Below are positions 11,701-25,200 of a stretch of 64,000 nt of DNA, piece by piece (position 1 is the stretch's first letter; each line of letters begins with the position of its first letter). The position numbers were made by a program, and so were the translations under genes. The stretch spans positions 2,893,742 to 2,957,741 of the forward strand of contig CAKAKS010000066.1 in assembly GCA_916700875.1 (NCBI GenBank), read 5' to 3'. Under the pieces are notes generated by a model that had not been told where the DNA came from, did not search any database, and worked only from the letters and a program-made list of their open reading frames with translations. The DNA comes from Sebastes aleutianus (taxonomy: Eukaryota; Chordata; Actinopteri; Perciformes; Sebastidae).

Positions 11701-14700
11701 ATTTTATTTGCCATTTGCACGAAGCTTTCATCAAACATGCCGCTATGAGTGCTTGTATTTTTAGCCCGAGGGTCCCCGGTGGGAATAGAACCACCAACTC
11801 TGTCAGGGTTAGTACCTTTCTCTGCCCCGCTGAGCTTGGCATGATCACGCACATGGAGACATAACCAACCAGTCTGTAGCTCCAGTAACCTGCATTATTC
11901 ACCAGAAATTAAGCCAACCATCTTTGTAAAATATATGTTCTTAGATTAATATCTTTTACTTAAAAGCTCTGCAGTCTGTTTCTTTTTGAATTGTTTGGTC
12001 TGAAATGATCTGCAGGGCTGCAAACTGAAATACTAGTCACCTTTTGTTACTGTGCAGTTGCTGAAATAAGTCAGCATTTGCTCTCGTGGCAGCTCTTTGT
12101 GTCCAACTGTTCTCCATAGGAACAGTTGGACACAAAGCAGGTTCTCTCTGTAGCAAAGAACAAAGAGAGGTTTAGTAATTATAGCTGCTGATCAAATAAC
12201 CATGAATTGTTTACATGTAAAGGGTCCCATATTTAAAAAAAAAATACTTCTGGTGGAGCAGCCTTTGATTATAAGAATTTAAATATTGTTAGAATTAACT
12301 CCTAAAAAAAGCTTGGGCAATATTCTTGCTTTATGCAAATATATGCATATATGTATTATTGGAAATCAATTAACAACCCAAAACAATGACAGATATTGTC
12401 CAGAAACCCTCACAGGTACTGCATTTAGCAAACAAAATATGCTCAAATCATAACATGGCAAACTGCAGCCCAACAGGTAACAACAGCTGTCAGTGTGCTG
12501 ACTTGACTATGACTTGCCCCCAAACTGCATGTGATTATCATAAAGTGGGCATGTCTGTAAAGGGGAGACTCGTGGGCACGCATAGAACCCATTTACATTC
12601 ACATATCTGGAGGTCAGAGGTCAAGGGACCCCTTTGAAAATGGACATAACAGTTTTTCCTCGCTAAAATGTACCGTAAGTTTGGAGCGTTATTTAACCTC
12701 CTTCCCGACAAGCTAGAATGACGTGGTTGGTACCAATGGATTCCTTAGGTTTCCTAATTTCAGAAAAACATGAGTTGTGTTGATGTGTTAATGCATTATT
12801 ATCGCGTTAAACTTTGACAGACGTAGTTCCAATGTATTTTTAGAGACGAATATTCAAACGTCCCTAATATACATCCAAAATAAACATGTGCTTACAAACA
12901 GACAATAAGAATACTAATTTTTAGTTAAGCGTAAGTTTAGAGCGTTACTTCACCTCCTTCACGACAAGCTAGTATGACATGGTTGGTACCAAACGATTCC
13001 TTAGGTTTTTTAGTTCCATATGATACCTTCACTTTAGTTTTGAAGCTGAAAAATCGCAAGTTTGCGTTAAAGAAATTAATAGCGTTAAAACAAATTTGCG
13101 TTAACGCGTTATTATAACGTTAACTTTGACAGCCCTAAATATAACAAACATTTTTTTTTAATTTTGGAGAACATTACCAAGCGTAGCTTTAATTACAATA
13201 AAAGAGAATCATGAAATGTGAATTTAAAGTGGTGAAAACTACTTCTTTAACTCCACAACAAACTTGAGAAAAGTTTCTTTCCATAATCGTATCTCCACCT
13301 TTTGGTGTTATTTCGTTTTTAATGAGTTTCTCACTCGCAGTTACGCTTTTCAGAGAAACTCTATGGAACATCCGCTGGGATGAAGACAAGCTTTTTTTTT
13401 TAGATCTTTGCTAATAAACAGCAGCATAAGATGCTTCACACCTCCCTGCTCCACATCTCTTCCTCATTGTGCACCAAAAAAAAAATGCTATTTGTCTTTG
13501 ACAGGCGAGATATGATAAACCACCAGACAGAAGATAAATAGAAAACGTTGGTTCGTGCAGTGTTTGTGTGTAGAAGTAGCTCCTGCTGTCCCCCTCCTCC
13601 CTCTCTCTCTCTCTGGGTAATGAGATGAGTTTTTACCTATCTGGACCGCTGGCTGTAGATTAAAAACAGGCGTGTTTACACGATGGGAAGCCAGCGTGGA
13701 AGAGATAGCAGGGGAGGAGAGGGGGTAAACAGACACTGGGGGAAAATAGACACTTTTAATTACAGTTTTTGATGACACACACTGTTTGGAGATGTGGAAC
13801 TGCAACCAGCTCACAAACATGTATGTGGACTAACTTGCCACGCACATAAGCAGATATGGTTAATGTTTGCAAACACACTCACTCGCAACCTAATCTCAAA
13901 TGGGTCAAGCTCAGCCAAAGTCTGGTTAATAAAAGATGCCTCGAGGCACTTCAGGGCCACAGAAATACTGGGGTCATCATTTCTGCAACACCAACACACA
14001 CACTAAGCTCTCTCTCCAACCATCATTTTCTTACTTTTACTCTTGCTTTATCCTTCCCTTCTTTCTGTCACACACTTTATTTCTCATGCACGCACACTTT
14101 CTCTCACACACAACAGCCCTCGGATTACCTCCGTTCACCCAGCGGTACCTTCGCTGTTACATAACCTCTTAAATCGACGAGGCTTTCACTCTCAATTATG
14201 AGTTCATAGAGCAGCCATCGGAGGCAGATGTCACTCTATTGGCTGTCTCCTCTTATCCTCCCTGTATGTCTGTCATTCTTTCTCTTCCTCTCATTTGATT
14301 CGTATTTGACAGCAGCAGCTCTCTTGTCGCTCATACTTATCACTACGGCCAGCCAAGTGATTTGACAAAGTCCTTAAAACACTCTTATCTTAAACCTTAA
14401 ACTGTTGAGAGCCATCACACTCAGTCCTGAACTGTCTGCTGCTCATTTGTGATTGATGCTTTTGCAGAAATAGCCACATCGATCGGAGACTGAAGCCTGT
14501 TTATCTTCGACCCATAAAAAGAGATATTGAAGATGAAAAAACATTTGTTCTTGGGCCAGTGTTTCTCCCAGTATGAAACCTTTTAATTGCTTCTTTTCCA
14601 AAAAATAATTGGCTCCACTACATTTCTTTCCATTTTCATGAGTCATTATCATCGATGTTGACCGAGCCAACGCTGACTCAGCCAGCAGGCTGTGGTCCCA

Positions 14701-16204
14701 GGTGAATGATGGGAAATATTGAAATGGCAGAGATGTGTGTCTGAGACAGGCGGCAACCTCCGGGTCTGAGAAGTGAAGCCAATGCTGAAGTGCCTTGAAC
14801 CTGCATTCTTTCTAACAGCCAGCAGGGGGCGACTCCTCTGGTTGCTAAAAGAAGTCTGGTTGTATAGAAGTCTATGAGAAAATGAGCCTACTTCTCTCTT
14901 GATTTATTACCTCAGTAAACATTGTAAACATGAGTTTATGGTCTCAATCTCTAGTTTAGAGTCTTCTTCATTACAGCATGATGTTCATTTAGTAAATTCT
15001 GGTCCCATTTAGAGTCAAATAGATCATAAAGCAGGGGATGCTTTAGGGCGTGGCTACCTTGTGATTGACAGGTCGCTACCACGGCGTTGTCCGGTCTGGG
15101 AGTTGTCTGTGTTTTCGTCTTTTGGTTGCCTAAAAATGTCTTATTTGTCTTATTTGTTCAGTTGTACTTAGCTCCACCTCTTGTGTCACTTCTCGTTCCA
15201 AAAAAACAAGATCGCAACGGCCAAAAATCAAGATGGCCACCGGCCAAAATAGATGCAAATAGCCTTTATTAGAGTATGAAGGTTGGACTGTGGTGTGGTT
15301 TTGTAACTCATTCCACCTGCTGAAAGTGACATGATTCTGTTTGTTGTACAGCTATGAGATTAAAGCTGGAATTATGCTTGTGTGGACACGTAAACATCTT
15401 CGTGAACGTATGCAGAGAAGGTCATTATGGGTAACCGTAAGTCTCAAGGACGAGTCAACGTTCACACCCTCCAAACCTCAACCACGCGTCGTATGGACTT
15501 GCGCGTTTATTAACAAGCTGATTGATCATCTTGTCACTGTCCCGTCCATTCACGTTGATAAATCCAAATTCTTTCATGTTTGTTTCATGGGTGTTGTCAC
15601 TGAGGTGAAATTGATTTCTGTTTCTGTGGATATTCATGGTCCCTAGGGGATGAAGAATCATTTTTGAAATGTACACAAGAAACATCTAAATCTTGTGGGC
15701 ATAATGCCATTAAATGTGACCAAAATGCCAACATTGCTCACTAGATATTTCTTAATATAATGGCAGATTGTCATGCATTCCTGCTCCCTAGAAGATGAAC
15801 CCTTTAGATGTTGACCACCCCATGACTTTTCCTCTAATGCCACCCTCAGGATAAGCCAGCTAAATCACTAGTAAGGCTTTAATAATAACAACTAACTCAT
15901 CAGGTTGTTCCTTCCAACAAGTAAATAGTGATGGACACTGCAGCTACTAGCTGGTCTTCAGACATTTAATCCTGCTTTGCTCACCTGAATGAATATATTA
16001 TAAACATGGAAAATTAACATAGAATCGGATATTTTCAAAATCTGAAATCAAATTCACAATTTGGAATCAAGACCTACAATGTAAACATCTGGTCAAAATC
16101 TTGCTGTTCACACTGGAAGCCTGAGATGTGAGTCTCACATGAGGAATAATAACAGCTGTTTAACTCTCTTACCAACCTGCTGCTTCACCCTCCATCCCTC
16201 CTTT

Positions 16205-16238
<34 letters not shown>

Positions 16239-19200
16239 TTTTTCTGAAATCCTTCTTGTCTGATGTAAAAAGACTTCTGAGCCAGTCACGCGGAAACGCT
16301 AAGATCTGAAAGTCCAAATGAAAGAGAGAGAGAGAGAGAGAGAGTTAAACTGGAACACTGTGGCTCAAAGCTTACAGCTACACCAGGTTATTTTTGCGTC
16401 ATTATTGTGTTGGAGCCATTATTTAACAACATATGAAGCTCGAAATAGACCCGGACGTTGGATAACAGGAACGCATCACCATAGAAACACGGCATTGAAA
16501 TAAAAGACATGGGAGCGTGTTTTTTTCTTGTCAATAGAGAATAAAAAACCCTCCATGGAAACACATTTAAGATAAGTTGTTGCCTGCAGCGACGGCTGCT
16601 GTCGATGCCTCTTTTCATGCATTTATCATGTATTGATGCCGAATGTGTCACTCTACTAAACCACTGAACATGGTAACTCCATTTAGCTCAACAGAGAGTA
16701 CAACGTGTGTCTTTTTCCACTTTGAATCGGGAAACCGGTTTGTTTAATCTTTTCTGTTGTAATTTACAAGCTCTGTTATAGATCTGTATCTTTTATTTTC
16801 AGTAACGCAGGCAGTAACTCTTCAGTGTGACCCTGAGCCGAGGCGTTTGTTGTTTAATATTTACGGTGGTTAGTATGGTGAAAGATCCAATACATTTCTC
16901 TTTTATCTACCCTGCAGAGACCTCGTAGGAAAAGAAAATGAATAGCATGCATGTGGTACTTCCCTTTTAACCTCCGCTGGTTGTAAAGACAACAAAGAAA
17001 ATGTCGAAATCAATATTTTAAGAGAGAAACAAAAACATTGACTTGGAGGTAATGCAGGGCACAAACTACACGAGAATCAGGATGATTTTGGGCCTGACTC
17101 CTCTCTCCTGACAATCATCAGCAAAGCCACGATTTTTGGATGGTTCTAAAGATTATCTCTCCAGATAGTTCCTGTGGTGTGAGGTATGTTAACAGTGTTT
17201 TTTACATCCCCCGATCAGCTGGGAAGTCCATCCTGGTCACACCGATATCAAATCACAAATATTAAACATGTTCAATATTTACAATGGGATATCCTGTTGT
17301 GTGTGGGGAACGTGGGAAAGAATGACAGCCAATAGAGAACCAAGCTGACTGAAGAAGGAAGGACAACCACCGTCGTCATGGCGGCCGCGGCTAATGCATG
17401 AACTAATGCTAAACGTGAAGCATAAAATAGTAGTAAGATGGAGCTCAGAGCTGGAGGACCAACTTGTTGATTTGTGGCAACAACACAAGTGTTTATTTAA
17501 CGTGCCGCCATGACTTTATGCAAAAACTAACATTGCTAATTCCTCCTGCCTTTCATCCGCCATATGTTCAATTTAACAGTTTTGTTCCTATAGTGTGCGG
17601 AGAGTAACGATTTGACCAAAACAGCACACCACACACGAATAGATTCATTCATGAACAATAAGAGTCCCGGCTGAAAAACACCCGAAAACTCACAAAATCT
17701 CTAATCTAATCTCTAGTCTAAAAAAAGTTTGCAAAATGCTGGAAAAATAGACTCTGAAAAATGTCTGAAAAAAAGTCAGAAAAAAAAAAAAAGTCTGAAT
17801 AATGTCCCAAAAAATGTTTGAAAAAAGGTCTAAAAAAAGTCTGAAAAATGTCTAAAAAAGGTAAAAAAAATAAGTAAATGTCTGAAAAAAGTCTGAAAAA
17901 GAAGTTTGAAAAATGTTGGAAAAAATGTCCGTAAAAAAAAGTCTGAAAAATGTCTAAAAAGGGTAAAAAGAAAAGAAAAAAAAAGTCTGAAAAATGTCCC
18001 AAAAAAAGTCTGAAAAAAATGTCTGAAAAAAATGTCTTAAAAAAAGTTTGAAAAATGTTTGTAAAAAAAAAGTCTGAAAAATGTCTAAAAAAGGTAAAAA
18101 AAAAAAAAAAAAAATAAATAAATGTCTGAAAAAAGTCTGAAAAATGTCTGGAAAAAAAAGTTTGAAAAATGTTGGGAAAAAAAGTCCGAAAAAATGTCCG
18201 TTAAAAAAAGTCTGAAAAATGTCTAAAAAAAAGTCTGAAAAAAGTCTGAACAAAGGAAGAATTAGCGATGATGAAAATTTAGGAAGGATGGATGGATGAA
18301 GTCATGGAGACACATTAAATAAACACTCGTGCTGTTTCCACAAATCAACAAGTCGGTCCTACATTTTGCATGAGCTCATGCATTAGCCGCGGCCGCCATG
18401 ACGTCGGTGGTTGTCCTTCCTCCTTCAGTCAGCTTGGTTCTCTATTGGCTATCGTTCTTTCCCACCGTGACTGCATCATCGGCTGTCCTCTGGGTTCCCA
18501 ACACACAACAGGATATCCGATCGTAAATATTGAACATGTTTAATATTAATGATTTTAAATCTGTGCAGCCAGGATGGACTTCTGAGCCGATCGGGGATGT
18601 AAAGAACACTCTGAACATACCTCACACCACAGGAACATCTGGAAAGATCATCTTTAGAACCATCAAACAATCAGGGCCTTGCTGATGATTGTTGGGAGGG
18701 AGGAATCAAAATCGGCTTGATTCTACCACCGCCGTCATCGCGGCGAATGCATAAGCAAAGCAAAACGCAAAGCATGAAGTAGTAGTTAGACGGACCTCAG
18801 AAAAGGAGAAGCAACTGAATTGTGGCAACAACACAAGTGTTAATTTAACATGTCTCCATGACTTTATCCATATTATTCTTCGACTAAATGTGCAGAAGGT
18901 GGGAGGAAACATTGTCGTCTTTGAAAGGGTTAAAACTGCTGTTGCCCCTAATTACGGCTCAATAGAATATGATGCACTGCTCTTTGTGCCTTAACACTGT
19001 AATTATTGTTAGCGTCATCACTAAAGCTGTTGCTTTTAATTTTCTGCACATGATGTGAACATAATTGAATTGTTGCTTGGTTATTGTGTGCTCTTGTTCC
19101 TCATTTGCACAGTAGACACGTCTAAATCAGACTTCTCTTCACACATATTTGTTTTGCATCTATTCTGCGTTAATGCCGGCCTTTGTTTGAGTGACACAGT

Positions 19201-22200
19201 GGAACTAAATATCCTAATTCTGACATCTAAAACAAGAGCAGCACTTTTCCTGTTTTTTGGGGACAGAGCCAACTGAAAAGTAGGACTTCTTTAATAGTGT
19301 AAATCCGTTCTTTGTTGGGGCAACATGTCTAGACAGGGTGAAGTCAGCGTCAGAGGACCACACAGCGTCTCTCTCTTTCTTTCTCTGCGGCGCTCTGTCG
19401 CTTCTCACGCCTGTAACTTCAAATAAAGATGATGTCCCACTTTTGTTCCTCTTGTTTCCTGAACTTCTGATGCACTCAGACTCACAGAAACAAGTCTTTT
19501 CCTCATTTCAACAACACAAAACTCACAACTAATTGAGAGACATTAGGGTCTTTTCACATTTTCCTGTTGTTAAAGAAGTTTCTGCTCGATATATGATATA
19601 GGGTAATGTCTGGTGTAAAGCCGCCCCCCGGGAGAATACGATCATCCAGTCTGTGTGCCATGCATTTATATCTCCTGCATATCTTTTTATGCGCTTCAAA
19701 ATTGGTAACTACGCCATAAAGAGTGACTCCGAGGACCCAAATCAATACCATTTTAGTTTTATATTCAGTTTTAGTCTGCACAGTCAATAATCCCTGACGC
19801 CTGAGTTATCTTATCTCCACCGCGGAGCCATTTGTTTAGCGCCCGGAGCCGGATTGCCTGCAGAGTGTTGGCAGGAGGAATGCTGATACGTGTATTGTTG
19901 TAAAGTGCTGTGATATGAATGAAAGGTGTGGATGGGAGATGACAAGAGAGGAAGTTCCTCTTCGTCGTTTACTCGTCGTGTTGATACTGGAGCTGCTTCA
20001 GAATGAGAGCGTGACTCACCGGGGCAGACGCCACGTTCAGGAGACGGGAGTTTGACGAGGAACAGCTGCTCTGGAGGCAGAAATAATCGCCGTCTGAGTT
20101 AAATGTCAGCCACTCAGAAATATACGCAAGCAGACAGAAAGAGCTGTCAGACGGATAAAGAGAGATCAAAACATCTTCCCATTTGATTAAAACAGTTTAC
20201 AATCTAGTTGATATATATTATTGAACCCATTCTCACAGAAGGGTCACAGTATATGTCTTTATCTAATTGGTTTTCATTCTAACCATAACCACATACTGTA
20301 AAGCTTCAATTAAAAGCCCCAGTTAGACGCAGAGTCTCTTTTACTCACCAGGTGTGGATACACGTTTTGACAAATAAACGCAGGTCTCAATTAGACACCA
20401 AACTGAGGGATGAACTGATTCGATTTTGGTGGTAAAAAAACACGCTTTTGGTCATAACTCAAGAATTCATATGCTAATTAAAAAAGATCGTGGTTTGGGT
20501 TAAAATAACTCAAGAAGTGGCGTGTGAAGTGTGGAAGTTAAATGACAAATAAGTCAACATCTTGCTTAAAATAACTCCGGAAGCAGCATACTTAAAGGAC
20601 CAGTGAGTAACAATTAGGGCTATATTATATGGCAAAAATGGAATATAGTATTAATAAGTATGCTCCCGTCGCCGCCGCTCTCTCTCTCTCTTGCTTCACC
20701 ACTCACTTGCCACTGGCTCTGCTTCAAATGACCTACGCTACTCTTACAACAACTGGCTCTAGAGAGGGACATTCACGTTTTTGCGTCGTCCACCATAGCT
20801 CTCCAACACGCTTGGCACACGGGAGAGGCTTCAATTGGTTGCAATTTCCTCACCTCACCGCTAGATACCGCCAAATCCTTCACGCTGAACCTTTAAGTAC
20901 GGAAGTTACGTGACGAATAAATCAACCTTGACGAGACACGAACAGCGGGTGAAAGTCTGGGCGTTATTTGACCCACCCGTCCACCCCGATCTCCACCACG
21001 ACTCCTACGTGGAGTTTGTCATTCTTTATACTTCCTGTTCCACAATTATGTATTGATTTTGTGGGATGTATACGAATAACAGTGCATTACTTTTCGTAAA
21101 CAAAATTAAACCAAAAGGGAATGTGCTGAGCCAAACAAGCAGACTTTAAAACTGGTTCAGATCTTTAGTTTTTAAGACTTGAGACTGAAGGTAAACAGGG
21201 TTTTGCCCTCAGGGCCCCGAGACTCACTCTGCTGATGTAAGCAGAGTCATCTTTTAAACACTTCTGAAACTTCTTTGTAGAAAATGAAACAATGGAAGAA
21301 CTAACCTGAAGAAAGTACAGTGTATGAATAAGTATATTTAACCAAGCCATGGAAACAGGGAGTTAAATATAACATGCCCGTGTTTCCAGGGCAAAACACA
21401 ACGCCTACTCTTTTTAGTTTATTTCAGATAAGAATAGAAAAACTGTCAAAAGAAGTGTGTTTCTTTTGACTGTTTTGGCTTTTGTTCATTCCACCAACAC
21501 TTGGTTTCAGATTCAGGTCACTCCATGTACAGTTCTTGCATTATTTTGTCTTTTATTTAAGCATTTTTGCTTCTCTTTTTTCTTAGTTGTCCTTTTAAAA
21601 CATGCGTAAAAGTCTAACTCTTCCTGCTTTTCCTCTTATTTTTTAAAGGTAAATCCACTGAAACAGTAGTTTTGACTTACATGCATCACCTTTAGACCTT
21701 TCAGCCTATCACCTGTCACATTTTTGGACTAAATCTTGTTGTCACATGGTTTGATATTCATCCGCTTTCACCATGTAATCACTTCTCTCGTTTCCTTTAA
21801 TCCTTCACAAAGAAAGAGAAGTGCTTTCATGGTCTGAACGCTTCTTTTCGTTCTATCACCCGTACGTGATCAGCCTGTTTATCTACTCTCTCACCTGGCC
21901 GACACACAGCTCTTCACCTGCACAGCCCCGTTGTTCTGCTTTTCACTGTAGATAGTTATCTCTGCACGGACGGATAACTTTAAGGTTCCCACCGCTGTGC
22001 CAGCCAGACAAAACCCAGACACCATCAGATAAAACACCACGACGTGCTCCTCATTGTTCTGCTAATCTTGGCTCCATTTGGGCGACCCTGCTGGGCTTCA
22101 TTCTGTGGGGGTATACGGGTCTGTGGGGGAGGTGGACGGCGTGGACGAACGGTTATCTAAAAGAAAAAAGGAGATGAGAGAGACAGAAGCAAAGATAGAA

Positions 22201-25200
22201 ATGTGTTCAGTCAGAATTTCTTCTCTGATTTTATTTCTCACAAAGGAAGGTTTAATTAGTGCCTTTTAACACCCAATTGCAGTATTTCTCGATGAGACGT
22301 CCTCATTAAAATCTTACTTTTATGAATGTTTCTTTGGTGTATTGTTCTTTAGTAATTGCTTCACTTGTTGCTTTTCTTTTGTACGTCTTTCAGCGAGGCT
22401 CCCGCAGGCTTTGAATCAAAAGTTAACAGATTTTAGAAGAAGTAAATATAGATCAAAAAGTGTTTTTTTTCTGAATAAATGGAAATCCTGGTTTGTTATT
22501 CAAATGCATAAAGATTCATCAGCTCTCTGGCCTTCTCTCTGTCTCTTTATGTATCATCAAAAGATGACGATATCAAAAGATGATGACTAAGATGAATCAT
22601 TAGTGTTGAGTTGAGAATGATTGGACATTTTTTTTAACTTAAGCAACAACAACAGAGACGCTTCTATCTTGATTTAGACCGTTGTTCACTGACTTAAAAT
22701 CTTTTTGCAAAACATGTCCTTGAATATGATTGAAATAATATATAATATAATAAATTGAAATATATATTGTAAATATCCTTAAAAGTGCGAAATTTGATAT
22801 CCAGAACATTAATAATTTAGCATCAAACAACTATGTGAAGATATAGAGGAGTAATGTCTACCTGAGCAGAGAATGAAGTCTCTCTCCCTCTGTGTGTGTG
22901 TTGTAATCTGAGCTTCTCCGTGCTTTGTTGACATCGGCGGGCCGGCTGCGGGTGCCTTTTAGCGCATTGTTGCGTCCGAAATTGCATACTACAATGCTAT
23001 TTAGTACGCTAAAACTGCATGTGAGATTTTGTTCAGTATGTCCGAAAGCTTAGTATGCTTACTATGCTGGCATAAATATCCCACAATGCAATACGGTAGT
23101 AACAACAATGTTCATAACAATCGTTGACGGAGTGCTTTTTAATGTCAATAACGCTTCAGTTGAGGATGGCACGGGTTACCATGGTTATGCGTCTCCATCC
23201 AGCAAGAAGGCTCTCAGGATGTGATGACGTAAATTACTGCACAGTATGTCCGAAAAGATACATTCTACTGTTTATGCACACAAAAGTGTGTTGAATGGTA
23301 GTACAGAAATAGCAGTGCATAGTATGCGATTTTGGATGTGAGCGTGCCCCACTGGCTAGCTAATGTCCGCCGCTCTGCACTGCTCTCAAACGGCGGTTAC
23401 AGGTGATAACCAAGCACTTCATTTTGGTGCCGTAACAAAACAGTCTTAGCAACCAAGTGTGACTTTGATGGCGGCTTAATGTTTATCTGTGTACAGTATG
23501 ATGATGTAAAAGCCTTCCTTCCTGTGTGTTCCTCCTGCAGAGTGCAGCTCAGACTGTCAGCGCTGCACGGCCGACCTCCAGACTGGCGTCGGCAGTGTGT
23601 GTCTGTGGTGTAGAGTGGCGAGGACCTGGCTGCTGGGCGATCACTGCGTCTCCAACTGTCCCCAGGGTCACTACGGCTGGCACGGAGCCTGCATCAGTAA
23701 GGACTTTTACTCCCCTACATATAAGCACATAACAAGGTCAGAGGTCAGCCAGTAGCTGTCCTGAATGTAAAACCCGTAAGAAAAATCACCACCAACGCTT
23801 TTATGTTTTATTCATCATTCAAACATCTTTAAAATTGGGGTCATTTTGTCGACCTGGTAGGAGGTTTTTTGTCGACCCTCTTAAAGGAAGAAATCCTGAA
23901 TTCAAAGCCAGAAACTGCTTTATGAATAAGTCTTTACTCTGTCAGAGGTTTATTCTTTCTATTTTGCAGTGGAATCAATTTCCGAGCACATCTCCTCCGG
24001 CTATAGAAGTACATCATAAAAACGACTCTCCCTGATTCTCTTCTAATGCCCAAAAGAACACCAAATCCTCATATTTCCTCCCAGCTCACTGCTGACTCTC
24101 AACTGCAGACTGTGTAGAGATTCAAAACAATGACTGGGCAGATATTCAGGGATTTGGAGGAGTTACTGTGTTTGAGAAAACCGGTATTATTGTCATAACC
24201 CTTTAAAAATGGGAAAAACCTCCCGCTGGAGATCGTTGTTTGCCTGATCCTGTTTAAATCAATCTAAAATAAAAACTATAATAGCAACGGAATTCATTGT
24301 TTTTACAGTGGAAAGTTGAGGCTTATAACCCCTCATTTCAACCTCACAAATCAGCCGTTCCTCGTCCATTGCGGCGCTTTCAAAGTGAGCGACAGGAATA
24401 AATAGAAACAGAGCATCCAACAAAAGTTTTGCTCAAAAGGGCGCGCTGCCCAGTGCTGCTGCACTCACAGTCAGTTAGGACATGATGTCAAGGACATAAT
24501 GCGCAAAAATAGATATTCAAATAGTTCTAATTAAGGGCTGTCAGTTGAATAAAATAGTTAATCGTGATTAATCGCAAATTCATTGCACAGTTTTTATCTG
24601 TTCAAAATGTACCTTAAAGGGAGATTTGTCAAGTATTTAATACTCTTATCAACATGGGAGTTGACAAATATTCTGCTTTATACAAATGTATGTCTATATT
24701 TATTATTGTAAATCAATTAACAACACAAAACAATGACCGATATTGTCCAGAAACCCTCACAGGTACTGCATTTAGCATAAAACAATATGCTCAAATCATA
24801 ACATGGCAAACTGCAGCCCAACAGGCAACAACAGCTGTCAGTGTGTCAGTGTGCTGACTTGACTATGACTTGCCCCCAAACTGCATGTGATTATCATAAA
24901 GTGGGCATGTCTGTGAAGGGGAGACTCGTGGGTACCCATAGAACCCATTTACCTTCACATATCTGGAGGTCAGAGGTCAAGGGACCCCTTTGAAAAAAGT
25001 TTTTCCTCGCCAAAATTTAGCGTAAGTTTGGAGCGTTATTTAACCTCCTTCCCATCAAGCTAGTATGACATGGTTGGTACCAATGGATTCATTAAGGTTT
25101 ATAGTTTCATAAAAACATAAGTTGCATTAATGCTTTAAAGAAATTAGTGGCGTTAAAACAAATTTGTGTTAACGTGTTATTATCACGTTAACTTAGACAG

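Larger units (their letters stand above)
11668..23540. other. Intron B-C
   Basis: The longest intron. It holds a perfect hairpin (12095-12137), AGGGCTGTCAA-family copies (12312-13137), a dispersed repeat (14748-15330), CT and GA repeats near 16.2-16.3 kb, the large inverted repeat (17081-18713) with a central A-rich minisatellite and an extra partial arm, a tandem repeat interrupted by a TTAA element (20440-20930), and an element within an element (22796-23405). 18.9-20.4 and 21.0-22.8 kb show nothing specific. Confidence 0.7.
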
